Part shown: piece by piece, positions 26,839 through 37,167 of the stretch
Layout of the letters: each line of letters begins with the position of its first letter
Position numbering within the stretch: position 1 is the stretch's first letter
DNA from: CAWBBA01 sp963729795
Lineage (GTDB): Bacteria > Desulfobacterota > Desulfomonilia > Desulfomonilales > Desulfomonilaceae
Direction of reading: 5' to 3'
DNA length: 64,000 bases
NCBI GenBank assembly: GCA_963729795.1
Contig: CAVSPC010000057.1
Span: 62,001 to 126,000, forward strand
The notes under the pieces: model-generated
What the model was told of the DNA's origin: nothing
What the model saw: only the letters and a program-made list of their open reading frames with translations
Databases searched by the model: none
Translations under genes and position numbers: made by a program

Positions 26839-27048
26839 TCAGTAGTTTTGAACCCACTTTGAACGATGCCGAGGCTCGTTGCGTTGCCCGCTGTGTTGAC
26901 CGTTGCTTCGACGATTAGGTCTGTTGTTTTGGTTGTTATAGCGGTGTGATTTGTTCATGAGGCAGTCCCACGAACAGTAGCCGTACACCGAGTACGTCAT
27001 AGTCTGGTTAGGAGTGTACTCTTTTCCACAGGTCTTACATCTTTCCAA
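26839..27048 (-). CDS. Small zinc-finger-like protein with TTG start
   Basis: A 69-residue protein. The frame continues upstream to 27234, but AAGGAGG (27064-27058) lies nine bases before an in-frame TTG at 27048, giving LERCKTCGKEYTPNQT as the start. Two Cys pairs (CKTC and CSWDC, about 25 residues apart) suggest a zinc-binding knuckle. The C-terminus is rich in Asn, Arg, His and Gln, which suggests nucleic-acid contact. No family was named and function is unknown. Confidence 0.6.
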   Translation of the reverse strand: MERCKTCGKEYTPNQTMTYSVYGYCSWDCLMNKSHRYNNQNNRPNRRSNGQHSGQRNEPRHRSKWVQNY

Positions 27049-28074
27049 AATCTTTCCTCCTTGGCCTCTTTGAGGCTTCTCTGTGTTATGGGTCTTCCTG
27101 TTTCTTATGGAGAGGGTTGACAAAATATTTCCCTCCACGCGGTTGTCCGAGGTGAAGACCGGTCTATATTGGGTCGCATCGATGTTGTCAACTGTTTTCA
27201 GTCCAACATGTGCGCTCCCGAGAACAATTTGCACGAAATCTCAATGACTTGAAGTTTCACGGACCGTTTTGATATATCGCCGGACAGCTTTGGGAGGGCG
27301 AGAGTGAACTCCCTCGCTGACCTCGCGTCACAATTTCAAGTGCGTCTTATAGCCGGATACTAAAAATGATCACCAGTTCCTCACAGCGGGGAGTATTCAC
27401 GCCGCGGCATACCCCTCACACATGATCCCTACTCTTAGCGCCACGGATTAAACTCTGAAAAAGCCCGCCCTTGTTGATGATGACATTCCAGCACAGTAAA
27501 AGTTCAATCCCCAAAGAGGCCTTATGATAAAAAACCTTTCAGGCCAAGAAATCCCTTCCACGAAGGGCCATATAACTCAAGGGTCAGTTTAGATGGTTTA
27601 AGTCAATTTCTTAAGGCCGGTATTATCTTCGGGGGAAGATCCCGGGATGGAGTTCTTTTGAGCATGGTCTTACTCCACCGCTATTGATACTCTTATCACC
27701 GATAAGCGGACTTGTCAAATCCGTTGTGGCAACAAAAAAATTATATTTGACTCTGAGACACCTGGGGAGATATGCTGAGAAACTAGAGATAGCTCCTTTC
27801 TTCAAGAAAGTGGCAGACACCGAATTTCCTCGTAGCTTGTAAACCTGCCGGATGGCTATTAGAGGTCTGGGAAATCATTGGGTGACTGATAAGCCTCCCC
27901 AGCACCGCCAAGATGGCGAAGGTTTCGCATAATTCCCGGTTAACTTATTGTGCTCTTCAGAGAATTGTCCATCGATTTAGAAGGCAGGATCTCTAGGAAG
28001 CGGTCGAAGACGCGACTTTTCAGTCCGAGAGGACCGAAACGAATACCGCTCACACATAGAAAGGAGACCGGAGA
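27049..28074. other. Gene-poor 1-kb region
   Basis: No frame longer than about 65 codons has support. No repeat copy, tRNA or terminator was recognised. AAGGAG at the right end is the ribosome site of the next gene. It may hold regulatory RNA or decayed sequence, but nothing specific can be shown. Confidence 0.5.
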
Positions 28075-28671
28075 ATGGCTGAAGTCAAAGGAAAGTTCAT
28101 CACCCTGGCCTGCGATCTCATTAAGACCAAACAAGAAGCCAGACAAGAGGCGATGAGAAGAGTCCAAAATTTAACAGGCAAGGGACCCTATGAATTGGAC
28201 CCGGAGGGCTGGTACGACACGAAGGTCTTCCAGGCGGTATTTTCGGCAATTCTCGATCACACGGAGGGTGTGATGGGATGGGCTGCCATAAAGGTCATAG
28301 GGCAGCTTGTCTATCCGACAATAAAGAACACCGTGGGCCTGCCCCCCGAACTTAAAACTCCATCGGACTTCGTCAAGTTCGAGGCTCAAGGCTTCCTTTT
28401 GAATCACAGGGGACCCGAGGTCATCCCCAGGAAGTTTATACAAGACCGGGACCAAGATATTATTGTAGAAGCCCCGTCCCCAGGTTACGATTGCGTCCTA
28501 ATTGAAGGAGTTTATGAAGGCATTCTACATATTTGCGGCGTAGGAGACGGAAGGGTCAGGCAGACTCAATGCGTCAAGAAAGGTAATTCAACCTGCATCT
28601 ACCACATCACGTGGTCCGGACGGACGTCGTACACGGCCGCTCCTGACTGGTCAATGCGCGGTCCTGCGTAA
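28075..28671 (+). CDS. Putative V4R/heme-NO-binding-like domain protein
   Basis: A 198-residue soluble protein with AAGGAG nine bases before the ATG. The N-terminal half is helical (FQAVFSAILDHTEGVMGWAAIKVIGQLVY). The C-terminal half (LIEGVYEGILHICGVGDGRVRQTQCVKKGNSTCIYHITW) has the G..C..KG...C..H layout of V4R/4-vinyl-reductase or HNOB-type sensor domains. The assignment rests on pattern only. No signal peptide, and no partner gene adjacent. The alternative is an orphan conserved hypothetical. Confidence 0.7.
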   Translation: MAEVKGKFITLACDLIKTKQEARQEAMRRVQNLTGKGPYELDPEGWYDTKVFQAVFSAILDHTEGVMGWAAIKVIGQLVYPTIKNTVGLPPELKTPSDFVKFEAQGFLLNHRGPEVIPRKFIQDRDQDIIVEAPSPGYDCVLIEGVYEGILHICGVGDGRVRQTQCVKKGNSTCIYHITWSGRTSYTAAPDWSMRGPA

Positions 28672-28818
28672 TTGGCGCATGATTGCAAATGAAGAAGGGG
28701 GCTCAACATCTAACCCGATGGGTAATTTTAGGATCCGTAAATGGGGCGCTGTCCGGCAGAATCTCGACTTAGATGAATTTCTGACACGGAAGAGTCTAAT
28801 TGGCAAACAAACTTGACT

Positions 28819-28898
28819 GTCATTGCGAGGGCGCAAGCCGTGGCAATCTCCCATCCGGCAAGTACAGATTGCTTCGTCGTTCCACTTCTCGCAATGAC
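28819..28898. repeat. Dispersed GTCATTGCGAG palindromic repeat, 80 bp
   Basis: The 11-bp ends are perfect: GTCATTGCGAG (28819-28829) and CTCGCAATGAC (28888-28898). The interior carries GGCAATCT and AGATTGCTTCGTCG, also inverted. This sequence class (ATTGCGAG...GAAGCAATCT...CGCAATGA) is a familiar intergenic repeat in many bacterial genomes. It lies between two plus-strand genes. No coding potential. Confidence 0.8.
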
Positions 28899-29031
28899 AT
28901 TGGTGTCATAACCCGGTTCTTCGCCAACGGTAGAATTCCGTTGGTCAAAAAACCAATTCTGTACGCCGCTGAGCCGCGGGCCCTCAACTCCTTGTCCAGG
29001 GCTTCCGTTTGCTCGGTTAAATCGAATCATT

Positions 29032-29060
29032 TTGACTTTCCTCCCCCTCTACTCTATGCT
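29032..29060 (+). promoter_or_regulatory. Sigma70-type promoter of the lipoprotein gene
   Basis: TTGACT (29032-29037) and TATGCT (29055-29060) with a 17-base spacer, 36 bases before the ATG at 29097. Confidence 0.5.
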
Positions 29061-29096
29061 ATACGACCGCGTAATTAGTGTCACGAAAGATAAGGT

Positions 29097-29507
29097 ATGA
29101 TCTCTCAGAAAAGACCTCTTACGATTCTCCTTGTATGTCTCACTGTCACGGCATGTAGCGCCGCCAGATATCTCAAGGGAGGAATCTATAAGAATCTGAA
29201 CGAAAACTTGACCATCGTAGGCTTAACTGAGAATCCAAATAAATTTCTCGATAAGACAATCGTGATCTCGGTGCGATACTACAAGAAAGGGGACCTTCCG
29301 TGTCCATTGGGAGACGACTACGTTAACTTCATCGTGGCTGATCGTGTCAGCTATATCACACTTAATAAGGTCTGGATTAAAAAGGATAAAGCGAAGGTCT
29401 TGGACACACTGAAGGAGATGGAAACCATTGTTATGAAAGCTAAGGTTTTTAAGATTGACAAGGAAAAAGACCCAAACCTTGAAGCCCTCGAAATAGTACC
29501 CGAGTAA
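29097..29507 (+). CDS. Putative lipoprotein
   Basis: A 136-residue protein with a lipoprotein signal: hydrophobic TILLVCLTVTAC with Cys20 as the lipidation site. The mature domain is about 115 residues with beta-strand character (KTIVISVRYYKKGDLPCPLG, FIVADRVSYITL). It may be an OB-like or tRNA_anti-like fold, but that is a guess. It lies 37 bases before metG on the same strand, so it may share a transcript. Function unknown. Confidence 0.8.
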   Translation: MISQKRPLTILLVCLTVTACSAARYLKGGIYKNLNENLTIVGLTENPNKFLDKTIVISVRYYKKGDLPCPLGDDYVNFIVADRVSYITLNKVWIKKDKAKVLDTLKEMETIVMKAKVFKIDKEKDPNLEALEIVPE

Positions 29508-29544
29508 ATACCCCTCGCAGAGTAAAGCAAAACAGGAGTGAATT

Positions 29545-31560
29545 TTGCCAAAGTTTCTCATTACGAGTGCCCTCCCCTACGCCAACGGCGACGTACACTT
29601 AGGGCACCTCGTCGAATACATTCAAACAGACATCTATGTGAGATTTCTTCGCCTCATAGGAGTAGACGTGATCTACATGTGCGCATCGGACGCGCACGGC
29701 ACCCCAATCGAGATCAACGCGACCAAAAGAGGGATCAGCCCCCAACAGCTCGTCCATGAGTTCCACGAAAGACACAAAAAAGATTTTGACGAATTTGAAG
29801 TGAGTTTTGACGAATTCTACACTACGGATTCACCCGAGAATCAGCGCCATTGTGAAACCATCTATCTGAAAGCCCTGGAAAAGGGCCATATCAGCACTCG
29901 TGACATCGAGCAATTCTATTGCGAGACCTGTGGGCGCTTCCTCCCCGATAGATACATTAAAGGGACCTGTCCAAGGTGCGGGGCACCCGATCAATACGGG
30001 GACGTGTGTGAGGTCTGCGGAGCGACATATCGGCCGACTGAACTGCTTGACGCAAGATGCGCGATATGCGGAGCTCCACCGTCACTGCGAACCTCCAAAC
30101 ACTACTTCTTCCAACTCAAAGACTTCAGCGATTTCTTGAAACGTTGGATTGCCGAACCCGGGCACTTGCAGGATGAAGTTCGGGCCTTTGTCAATACGTG
30201 GATCGAAACGGGCCTGCAGGACTGGGACATTTCCAGGGATGGGCCTTATTTTGGGTTCAAGATCCCGGGTGAAGAGAACAAATATTTCTATGTGTGGTTG
30301 GATGCTCCCATAGGGTACATTGCGGCTACCGAGCACTATTGCGCCCGCCTCGGGAACAGAGAAGTGCAAGACTACTGGATTAACCCTTCAGCCGACACGG
30401 AGATTCATCACTTTATCGGGAAGGACATAGCTTATTTCCATACCTTATTTTGGCCGGCAGTACTGACAGCCGCCGAGTATCGGACCCCGACCGCCGTCCA
30501 TGTTCACGGTTTTCTCACAATCGATGGGCGCAAGATGTCCAAGAGCCGGGGGACATTCATAACAGCTCGGCAGTTCGCGAATTCCCTGAACCCTTGGTAT
30601 CTCCGCTACTATTACTCAACCAAGCTGAGCGACTCCATCGACGATCTCGACCTGAACATAGAAGAGTTTGCGAACCGAACCAATGCGGAGCTTGTGAACA
30701 ATATCACGAATCTTATCAGCCGCACGGTTGGATTTCTCAACAAAAGGCTGGATTCGAGACTCGGGACCTTGCCCGATTCAGCTCGCGAACTTATACCCGA
30801 GATCGAAGGATTCCTCTCCAAGGCCAAGAACGATTACGCAAAGCTTCGTTTCAATCAGGTCACGCGCAGCATCCTGTCTATCTCAGACCTTGCCAACAAT
30901 TACATTCAGCAGAGTGCGCCGTGGACAGCGATCAAGACCGACCCTGACCGGGCAAGGAACGATCTCACCTTCGCGGTGAACTGCATAGGAATAATTGCGG
31001 TCCTGCTCAAGCCTATCCTTCCCTCTTATTGCCGCAGAGTTGAGGAAATCCTGCAAGTGGGAGATCTTTCCTGGGAGGACGCAACGTTTAATTTGCAAAA
31101 CCGTGAAATAGGAACTTTTGACAAACTTCTCGAACGCCTCGAACCGCGTGCAATGGAAAAACTTGTCGATTTGGCCCTTCAGAGCCGCGCTGGCGAAGAA
31201 GCTCAACCGGCGCCTGAAGTGCCACCCTTTAAAGACGAGATTACCATCGAAGATTTTTCCGAGATAGACATCCGAGCAGCAAAGGTCAAGTCGGCAGATG
31301 CGATCGAGAACTCAGACAAGCTCCTTAAGCTCGAAGTAGATTTGGGCCGTGAAAGTCGCACTGTCTTGGCGGGAATCAAAGGGTCTTATGGGCCTTCCGA
31401 CTTGGTAGGAAAGACCGTCCTCGTTGTGGCTAATCTCAAGGCGAGGAAAATGAGATTCGGCATAAGCCACGGCATGATCCTCGCAGCCGCGGACAAAGAT
31501 GGAAAAGTCGCCGTTTGTGAGTTAGATTCAAGCGTTCCGGCCGGCACTCCCATAAAATAG
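29545..31560 (+). CDS. metG: Methionyl-tRNA synthetase
   Basis: Class I synthetase of 671 residues. The HIGH-type motif is HLGH in ANGDVHLGHLVEY. The zinc-knuckle region has four CxxC-type pairs (CETC, CPRC, CEVC, CAIC). The KMSKS motif lies in GRKMSKSRGTF. A C-terminal EMAPII-like tRNA-binding domain (about 565-671, IEDFSEIDIRAAKV) is fused. Translation starts at TTG 29545 with AGGAG seven bases upstream; no better ATG exists before the conserved N-terminus. Confidence 0.97.
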   Translation: MPKFLITSALPYANGDVHLGHLVEYIQTDIYVRFLRLIGVDVIYMCASDAHGTPIEINATKRGISPQQLVHEFHERHKKDFDEFEVSFDEFYTTDSPENQRHCETIYLKALEKGHISTRDIEQFYCETCGRFLPDRYIKGTCPRCGAPDQYGDVCEVCGATYRPTELLDARCAICGAPPSLRTSKHYFFQLKDFSDFLKRWIAEPGHLQDEVRAFVNTWIETGLQDWDISRDGPYFGFKIPGEENKYFYVWLDAPIGYIAATEHYCARLGNREVQDYWINPSADTEIHHFIGKDIAYFHTLFWPAVLTAAEYRTPTAVHVHGFLTIDGRKMSKSRGTFITARQFANSLNPWYLRYYYSTKLSDSIDDLDLNIEEFANRTNAELVNNITNLISRTVGFLNKRLDSRLGTLPDSARELIPEIEGFLSKAKNDYAKLRFNQVTRSILSISDLANNYIQQSAPWTAIKTDPDRARNDLTFAVNCIGIIAVLLKPILPSYCRRVEEILQVGDLSWEDATFNLQNREIGTFDKLLERLEPRAMEKLVDLALQSRAGEEAQPAPEVPPFKDEITIEDFSEIDIRAAKVKSADAIENSDKLLKLEVDLGRESRTVLAGIKGSYGPSDLVGKTVLVVANLKARKMRFGISHGMILAAADKDGKVAVCELDSSVPAGTPIK

Positions 31561-31733
31561 AAGGCTCAGAATCCAGCCGCCACGTCCCCGAATTACTATC
31601 CGAGGAATGAGCAACCGGAATGTGGCCAAGACTCTCAGGAAGAAATTCCCGCTCTCTTGGACTCACGTTCGTACGCGCCTCAAAGCCCGGTAACGAGAAC
31701 CGGAGTGACAGAATCTTAGTAGTCCGGGGGGAT

Positions 31734-31765
31734 TTGACTATTCCTCATACCTGACTTATAGTCAA
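31734..31765 (+). promoter_or_regulatory. Promoter overlapping a palindromic operator before the tetR-type gene
   Basis: TTGACT (31734-31739) and TATAGT (31757-31762) with a 17-base spacer form a near-consensus sigma70 promoter. The same bases form an inverted repeat, TTGACTAT (31734-31741) and ATAGTCAA (31758-31765). A regulator bound there would cover both boxes, so self-repression by the TetR-type protein encoded 30 bases downstream is likely. Confidence 0.7.
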
Positions 31766-31795
31766 TAGAGACTGAAGGTCTGACTGGAAGCAGAA

Positions 31796-32467
31796 ATGAG
31801 CAGTTCTATTACGCCTGAGATATCAGCCGGTTCCCAATCATGTGAAAAACGACTAAGTAGGCGTGAACGACGATGTGTCGAAACACGCGAGCGCCTCATT
31901 GAGCACGCATTGCGTTTATTTTCCGAACGCGGGTTTGCGGAGACTACTGTCGAAGATATCACCAACGCTGCTGATGTCGGCAAAGGGACTTTCTTCAACT
32001 ATTTCCCGAGCAAGGAACATATCCTTATCCATCTTCGACAATTAAAGAGGGGCAAATTCCGCGGAATGCTTTTGCGAGCCCTTCATTCGGCAGAGCCTAT
32101 GCATCGAGTGATTCTAAAGCTCGTTTTGACACTGAATAAGGAATTTGCCAACAGCCCGGCCTTGGTGCGGAGCATTCTTGTGCCATTGTTTTCCAGTGAG
32201 TCTATGCGCGAACAGATGGCGGATGACCTTGAAGCGGATCGGCTGGTGCTCGCAGAATTAATGGCAGCGAGACAACAACAGGGTGAGATCCGAGACGATC
32301 TGCCCCCCATCGAGTTGGCACTTCAATTTCAACAAGCGCTCATCGGAACTACGGTGCTCTGGGCGCTAAACCCTTCAAGACCCCTGCCTGATTGTTTGAA
32401 GGAGATGACCAACGTTTTATGGTCCGGTATTCGAGCTCCTCAAACGGACGGGCAGAAGTCCGGCTAG
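31796..32467 (+). CDS. TetR-family transcriptional regulator
   Basis: A 223-residue repressor. The N-terminal HTH reads TRERLIEHALRLFSERGFAETTVEDITNAADVGKGTFFNYFPSKEHIL (about residues 30-77), a standard TetR domain; the C-terminal ligand domain is variable. It lies directly upstream of an RND efflux pair, which it probably controls together with its own promoter (palindrome at 31734-31765). The inducer is unknown. Confidence 0.93.
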   Translation: MSSSITPEISAGSQSCEKRLSRRERRCVETRERLIEHALRLFSERGFAETTVEDITNAADVGKGTFFNYFPSKEHILIHLRQLKRGKFRGMLLRALHSAEPMHRVILKLVLTLNKEFANSPALVRSILVPLFSSESMREQMADDLEADRLVLAELMAARQQQGEIRDDLPPIELALQFQQALIGTTVLWALNPSRPLPDCLKEMTNVLWSGIRAPQTDGQKSG

Positions 32468-32607
32468 ATCGGGCCGGTCGTAACCAGGGCCGGACAGTTC
32501 CGGAAATGGGTGATTTGATGTTGATTCAAATGGCCGGAGCGTCGTTACCAAGAAAGAAACCACGTCAAAGTGAGAGAGTTTTGCACGAATAAATGGAGAT
32601 TATTCAC

Positions 32608-33753
32608 ATGAAGACACGTTCTGTAATAGCTCTCGCGGTGGCCTGCCTCTCAGCCCTGGTCTTCGCAGGATGTGAGAAGAATGCCCAGTCCGCGTTCCAG
32701 CGCCCGCCGGCGCCGGTATCAGTCGCTGCCGCCGTGGCGCAGGACGTGCCCATTTACCTTGACGGCGTCGGCAAGACCGTCGCGAGAGAAGTGGTCTCTG
32801 TCCAGCCGCAGGTGTCGGGCCGCATTACCAAGATTCATTTCACCGACGGCGCTGACTTGAAGGTCGGGGACCCGCTCTTCACCATCGACCCACGGCCGTA
32901 CCAGGCGCAACTCCACTTGGCCGAGGCCACTCTGGCAGAAAAAAAAGCAGCATTGGAACTGGCCAAGATCGATTTCGACCGCTATGCCGGACTCCTTAAG
33001 ACAAAATCCGTCTCTCAGTCGGACTACGACCAAAAAAAGAACACTTTAGAAATAGATAAAGCCCAAGTCGAAGAGAGCCAAGCTCAGCTCGACACTGCGC
33101 GTCTGAATCTAGAATACTGCTACATCCACTCGCCCATAGACGGCCGTGCAGGGCAAAGGCTTGTAGACATAGGAAATGTCGTGGCTGCAAACACCGGCTC
33201 GCTCCTCGTCATCGAACGACTAGATCCAATCTACGCTGATTTCACCATTCCCGAAAACGACCTTACAGCCGTACAGCGGAACATGGATCGGGGCACACTC
33301 AAGGCACAAGTGCGACTGCCGGATGAGCCCGACAAACCACGCGTGGGAAGCCTAACCTTCCTAGACAATTCCGTCCAGGAAAGCACTGCAACGGTCAAGC
33401 TGCGTGTCACCGTCCCCAACAAAGATCATCACTTCTGGCCAGGCCGGTTCGTCAAGGTACGCCTCATCTTGCGCATGTTGCGAAGAGCGGTGATCGTCCC
33501 GGCAGCCGCACCTCAGATGTCTGCAAAGGGGCCATTCGTGTACATCGTCAAGGACGATTCGACCGCGGAGCTGCGTCCGGTTAAGCTTGGCCAGCGGCAT
33601 GATGAATTCGTCGTAGTAGCCCAAGGGGTCAAACCGGGCGAACGGGTGATCACCACTGGTCAACTCGCAGTGATGCCTGGAGGCAAGGTTGCTGTGGTGA
33701 AGCCTCCCTCCAAGGGAAATCCATCCGCATCTAACCCGGAGGACAAGTCATGA
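32608..33753 (+). CDS. RND efflux periplasmic adaptor (membrane fusion protein)
   Basis: Links an inner-membrane RND pump to an outer-membrane channel. ATG 32608 has GGAG nine bases upstream and begins a clean lipoprotein signal (MKTRSVIALAVACLSALVFAGC); ATG 32593 is an alternative. Features are the N-terminal biotinyl-lipoyl half (VVSVQPQVSGRITKIHFTDG), an alpha-helical hairpin (about 95-165), the second lipoyl half, and beta-barrel and membrane-proximal domains. The stop overlaps the pump gene start (ATGA). No outer-membrane channel gene is adjacent. Confidence 0.94.
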   Translation: MKTRSVIALAVACLSALVFAGCEKNAQSAFQRPPAPVSVAAAVAQDVPIYLDGVGKTVAREVVSVQPQVSGRITKIHFTDGADLKVGDPLFTIDPRPYQAQLHLAEATLAEKKAALELAKIDFDRYAGLLKTKSVSQSDYDQKKNTLEIDKAQVEESQAQLDTARLNLEYCYIHSPIDGRAGQRLVDIGNVVAANTGSLLVIERLDPIYADFTIPENDLTAVQRNMDRGTLKAQVRLPDEPDKPRVGSLTFLDNSVQESTATVKLRVTVPNKDHHFWPGRFVKVRLILRMLRRAVIVPAAAPQMSAKGPFVYIVKDDSTAELRPVKLGQRHDEFVVVAQGVKPGERVITTGQLAVMPGGKVAVVKPPSKGNPSASNPEDKS

Positions 33754-36700
33754 CCCTCTCGGAACCTTTTATCCGTCGCCCGGTCATGACCGCGGTCTTG
33801 ACGGTTTCGGTCATCCTGTTCGGCGCGCTAAGTTACCTGCGACTTCCGGTGGACGCGTTGCCGGTGGTGGATTATCCGGTCATTCAGGTCGATGTGGACT
33901 ACCCGGGGGCGAGTCCCGACACAATGGCCAACAACATTGCTACCCCCCTGGAGCGACAGTTCATGCAGATTCCTGGTATGGAACTCGTGACCTCCAAGAG
34001 CACCCAGGGGCATACTACTATGACGCTACAGTTCGTCCTGGAAAAGAGTATCGACGCGGCAGCCACGGACGTGCAGAGCGCCATCACGCAAGCCAGTGGG
34101 AGCCTCCCGGTCGATCTGCCCTCACCTCCGACTTATTCCAAAACCAACCCCAACGATCAACCGATCTTGTACATCGCACTGACAAGCGACTCAGTAACAC
34201 GTGGCAAGCTCTATGATTATGCGAACACCCAGGTAGGAGAGAGGATCAGTATTCTACCGGGCGTGAGCCGTGTAAACGTGTACGGCACGAAGTCCGCTAT
34301 TCGTATCAAGGCTGACCCGTCCAAAATGTGGGCTCGCGGTATAACTATGGATGACTTGGCCGCTGCCATCAAGATGGGCACTAGCTATTTAGGAGCTGGG
34401 CAATTCGACAGTGCTTCAGGTACTGCATTGCTCCGCCCCGAGGGCCAACTGGAAAACGCCAAAGCGTACGGCAATCTTATAGTTGCCACCAAGAACGGCG
34501 CACCGGTGTACCTGCGCGATGTGGCCAAAGTCGTTGACTCGGTCCAGGACGAGCGGATCAACATGCGTTTTTGGCTTAGAGGTTACCCTGTTCCGTCCGC
34601 CACCGTCGTCGTGGCCGTATTCCGCCAGGCCGGCTCCAATGCAGTCGCGGTGGCAAAGAGCGTCAGTGACTTGCTGCCGGGGATCAGTGCGGAACTCCCG
34701 CCGTCTGTTCGCCTCACGACGATTTATGACCGCTCGCAGACCATCGTACACTCTGTCGATGATGTGCAGTTAACGCTCGTCATCGCATTTTGCCTGGTGG
34801 TACTGGTTATTTTCCTCTTTCTGGGGCGAGCCACTGACACCCTGATACCTGTCGTGGCGCTCCCTTTATCGCTGCTGCTCACGTTCGTAGCAATGCGGGT
34901 GCTGGGATACAGCCTTGACAACCTCTCACTCATGGCGCTCACACTCGCCATCGGGTTCCTTGTCGATGACGCGATCGTGTTCCTTGAAAACACAGTGCGT
35001 CGGATGGAGCATGGAGAGAAGGCGCTCCAGGCAGCCATTAACAGCGCCCAGGAGATCAGTTTTACTATTCTTTCCATGACCATTTCGCTCGCGGCGGTGT
35101 TCATCCCGCTTGTCTTCATGTCTGGACTGGTGGGCCGCATCTTTCGGGAATTCGCCATCACCATCGTGGTCGCGATCTTCGCTTCCGGCGTTGTGTCGCT
35201 GACACTTACTCCCCTCATGTGTGCACGCCTGCTCACCGACCGAGGTCCGGACTCCAAACAAACATGGATGGAACGAGTGGTCGGTGGGGCGGAGAAGCGT
35301 GTGCTTGCAGCTTACGGCCGGTCGCTCTGGTGGTTCTTGAGACGGCGATGGATCTCGGCACTTGTGTGGATAGTCTGCCTTGTCGGCACGGTGGGGCTGT
35401 TCATGCTAATCCCGAAAACCTTCCTTCCCGTCGGGGACAGTAGCTTTATCTGGGGGGTCATGATAGCCAGCGAAGGTTCCTCTCCCGAACAGATGCGGGT
35501 CCTTCAGGACAAGGCTGATGAGCTGATCAGACAAGACCCTAGTGTCGAGGCCACCTTCACAATGACTGGAAACAGCTCGTTTTTGTCCTCTAACCAGGGA
35601 TTGTTGCTCTGTTTCCTGAAGCCCCCTGAGGAACGTGCCCCGATTCAAAACGTTTCGGGTCGGTTAAAGGGACAGACTGGCAGCGATTCCCGGCCTCTTC
35701 CCGATTTTGCGGCCCTTTCCGGTGTTGGAGATCAGCACAGGCGCTACAAGCCGTAACCAAGGGCAGTATGCTTTTTCCGTTTCCGGCGTGAATCCGAAGC
35801 AGGTCTACAAGGTGTCGGAAAAGCTCATGGGCAAGCTGAGAGGATATCCGGGATTTGCATCGATCTCCTCGGACTACTTCCACAAGACTCCGAACCTGGA
35901 CATAGAAATTCGCCGAGACCAGGCCAAGACGTATGGGGTTTCGGAGACGCGGATATTGACTCTTCTGAAGAACGCGTACGCGCAGAATTACCTCTACCTG
36001 ATCAAAAAACCCGAGGATCAGTACCAGGTTATTCTGGAGGTGGCGGATGCTGAACGCTCGAGGCCCCAAGACCTCTCGCTCCTGTATATTAAGTCCGATG
36101 ACGGGAGGAACCTGGTGCCGCTCAGCGCTCTGGTCTCGTGGAACACTACGCTGGGACCTCAGAGCGTGAACCACCTGAACCAGTTCCCGAGCGTGACGTT
36201 CTCCTTTGACCTCATGCCCGGGGTGGCTGTGGGTGATGCCACCAACTTTATCCAACGGGCAGCGGCGGAAGTTGTGCCTTCGACCATGCGTGCGAGCCTG
36301 CAAGGAGAGGCTCTGACGTTCCAAAACACCGTCAGTGATTTGACCATTCTGATGGCGCTGGCAGTGTTCGTAATGTATGTCATCCTGGCCATCCTATACG
36401 AGAGTTATGTCCACCCGCTCACAGTACTGTCCACTCTTCCTACGGCCATGGTGGGGGGATTGCTGACGCTCTTTCTGTTCGGGGAACAGGCGTCGCTCTA
36501 TGCTTTCGTGGGCCTGTTTATGCTGATGGGAATCGTAAAGAAGAACGGGATAATGATCGTTGACTTTGCGCGCCAACGAGTTGAGGCGGGTGAATCGGCC
36601 ATACAAGCCATTCACGACGCGAGCATGGACCGGTTCCGGCCCATCATCATGACAACCTTAGCCGCGGTCATCGGTGCGGTCCCCATCGCGGTGGGATTCG

Positions 36701-36939
36701 GGGCCGATGCAGCCTCTCGCCGCCCCCTTGGACTTGTGGTTGTCGGCGGATTGGTAGTGTCGCAGTTCATCACCCTTTACGTCACGCCGGTAATCTATTT
36801 GTACCTCGAGGAATTTCAGGAGAAGGTCCTTAACCGTACGTCATTCTTCCATTCAGGACATTTACCGGCCCCATCCGGCGGCGGCGTGGTCGTTGTTGCG
36901 CCTCGCAGGACTAGAGAGCGAAAGAGCGATACTGCATAA
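33750..36939 (+). pseudogene. RND efflux transporter (AcrB/MdtB type) with one frameshift
   Basis: Proton-driven multidrug-type pump. Two overlapping frames make one protein of about 1060 residues: frame A runs from 33750 through codon 642, then one extra base near 35676 shifts to frame B. There CTG GCA GCG ATT (LAAIPGLFPILRPFPVLEIS) continues the expected sequence. The proton-relay DD is in TM4 (LVDDAIVFLEN) and the partner Lys in TM10 (KKNGIMIVDFA). The shift falls in the second periplasmic loop, so both halves alone would be inactive. It could be a true mutation or a sequencing error. It is coupled to the adaptor by overlap. Confidence 0.88.
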
Positions 36940-37029
36940 GAGCATTAATGTTCTGAACAACTGTGCGAACGGGGCGCAAGCGATTGCCAATTACTGCGTT
37001 TCACAAGTACGGTGCCACTTGCTCGGTAG

Positions 37030-37078
37030 CGCCGGCGTCCCTGCCGGCGAATCATAAACGACCGGCACAGAGGCCGGT
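37030..37078. repeat. Pair of GC-rich hairpins downstream of the RND genes
   Basis: CGCCGGC-GTCCCT-GCCGGCG (about 37030-37049) and ACCGGC-ACAGAG-GCCGGT (about 37061-37078) are two perfect stem-loops in tandem, typical of REP-like intergenic repeats. No T-run follows, so they are poor as an intrinsic terminator, though they may stabilise the mRNA end. Confidence 0.6.
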
Positions 37079-37167
37079 CCTACCGGAAGAGTTTCGGCTT
37101 CAGGCATAGGCAAATCAGCATACGTGACTGAATTTAAGAAACAAATTGCTAAGTCAAGGATAGAAAG

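Noticed and set aside
26466..26862. Two overlapping plus-strand frames between the peptidase and the zinc-knuckle gene
   Set aside because: No ribosome site, Cys/Arg-biased random-looking sequence, and they overlap each other in different frames.
34724..35261. Minus-strand open frames opposite the RND pump gene
   Set aside because: They are antisense shadows of a high-GC coding region; the pump motifs on the plus strand are decisive.
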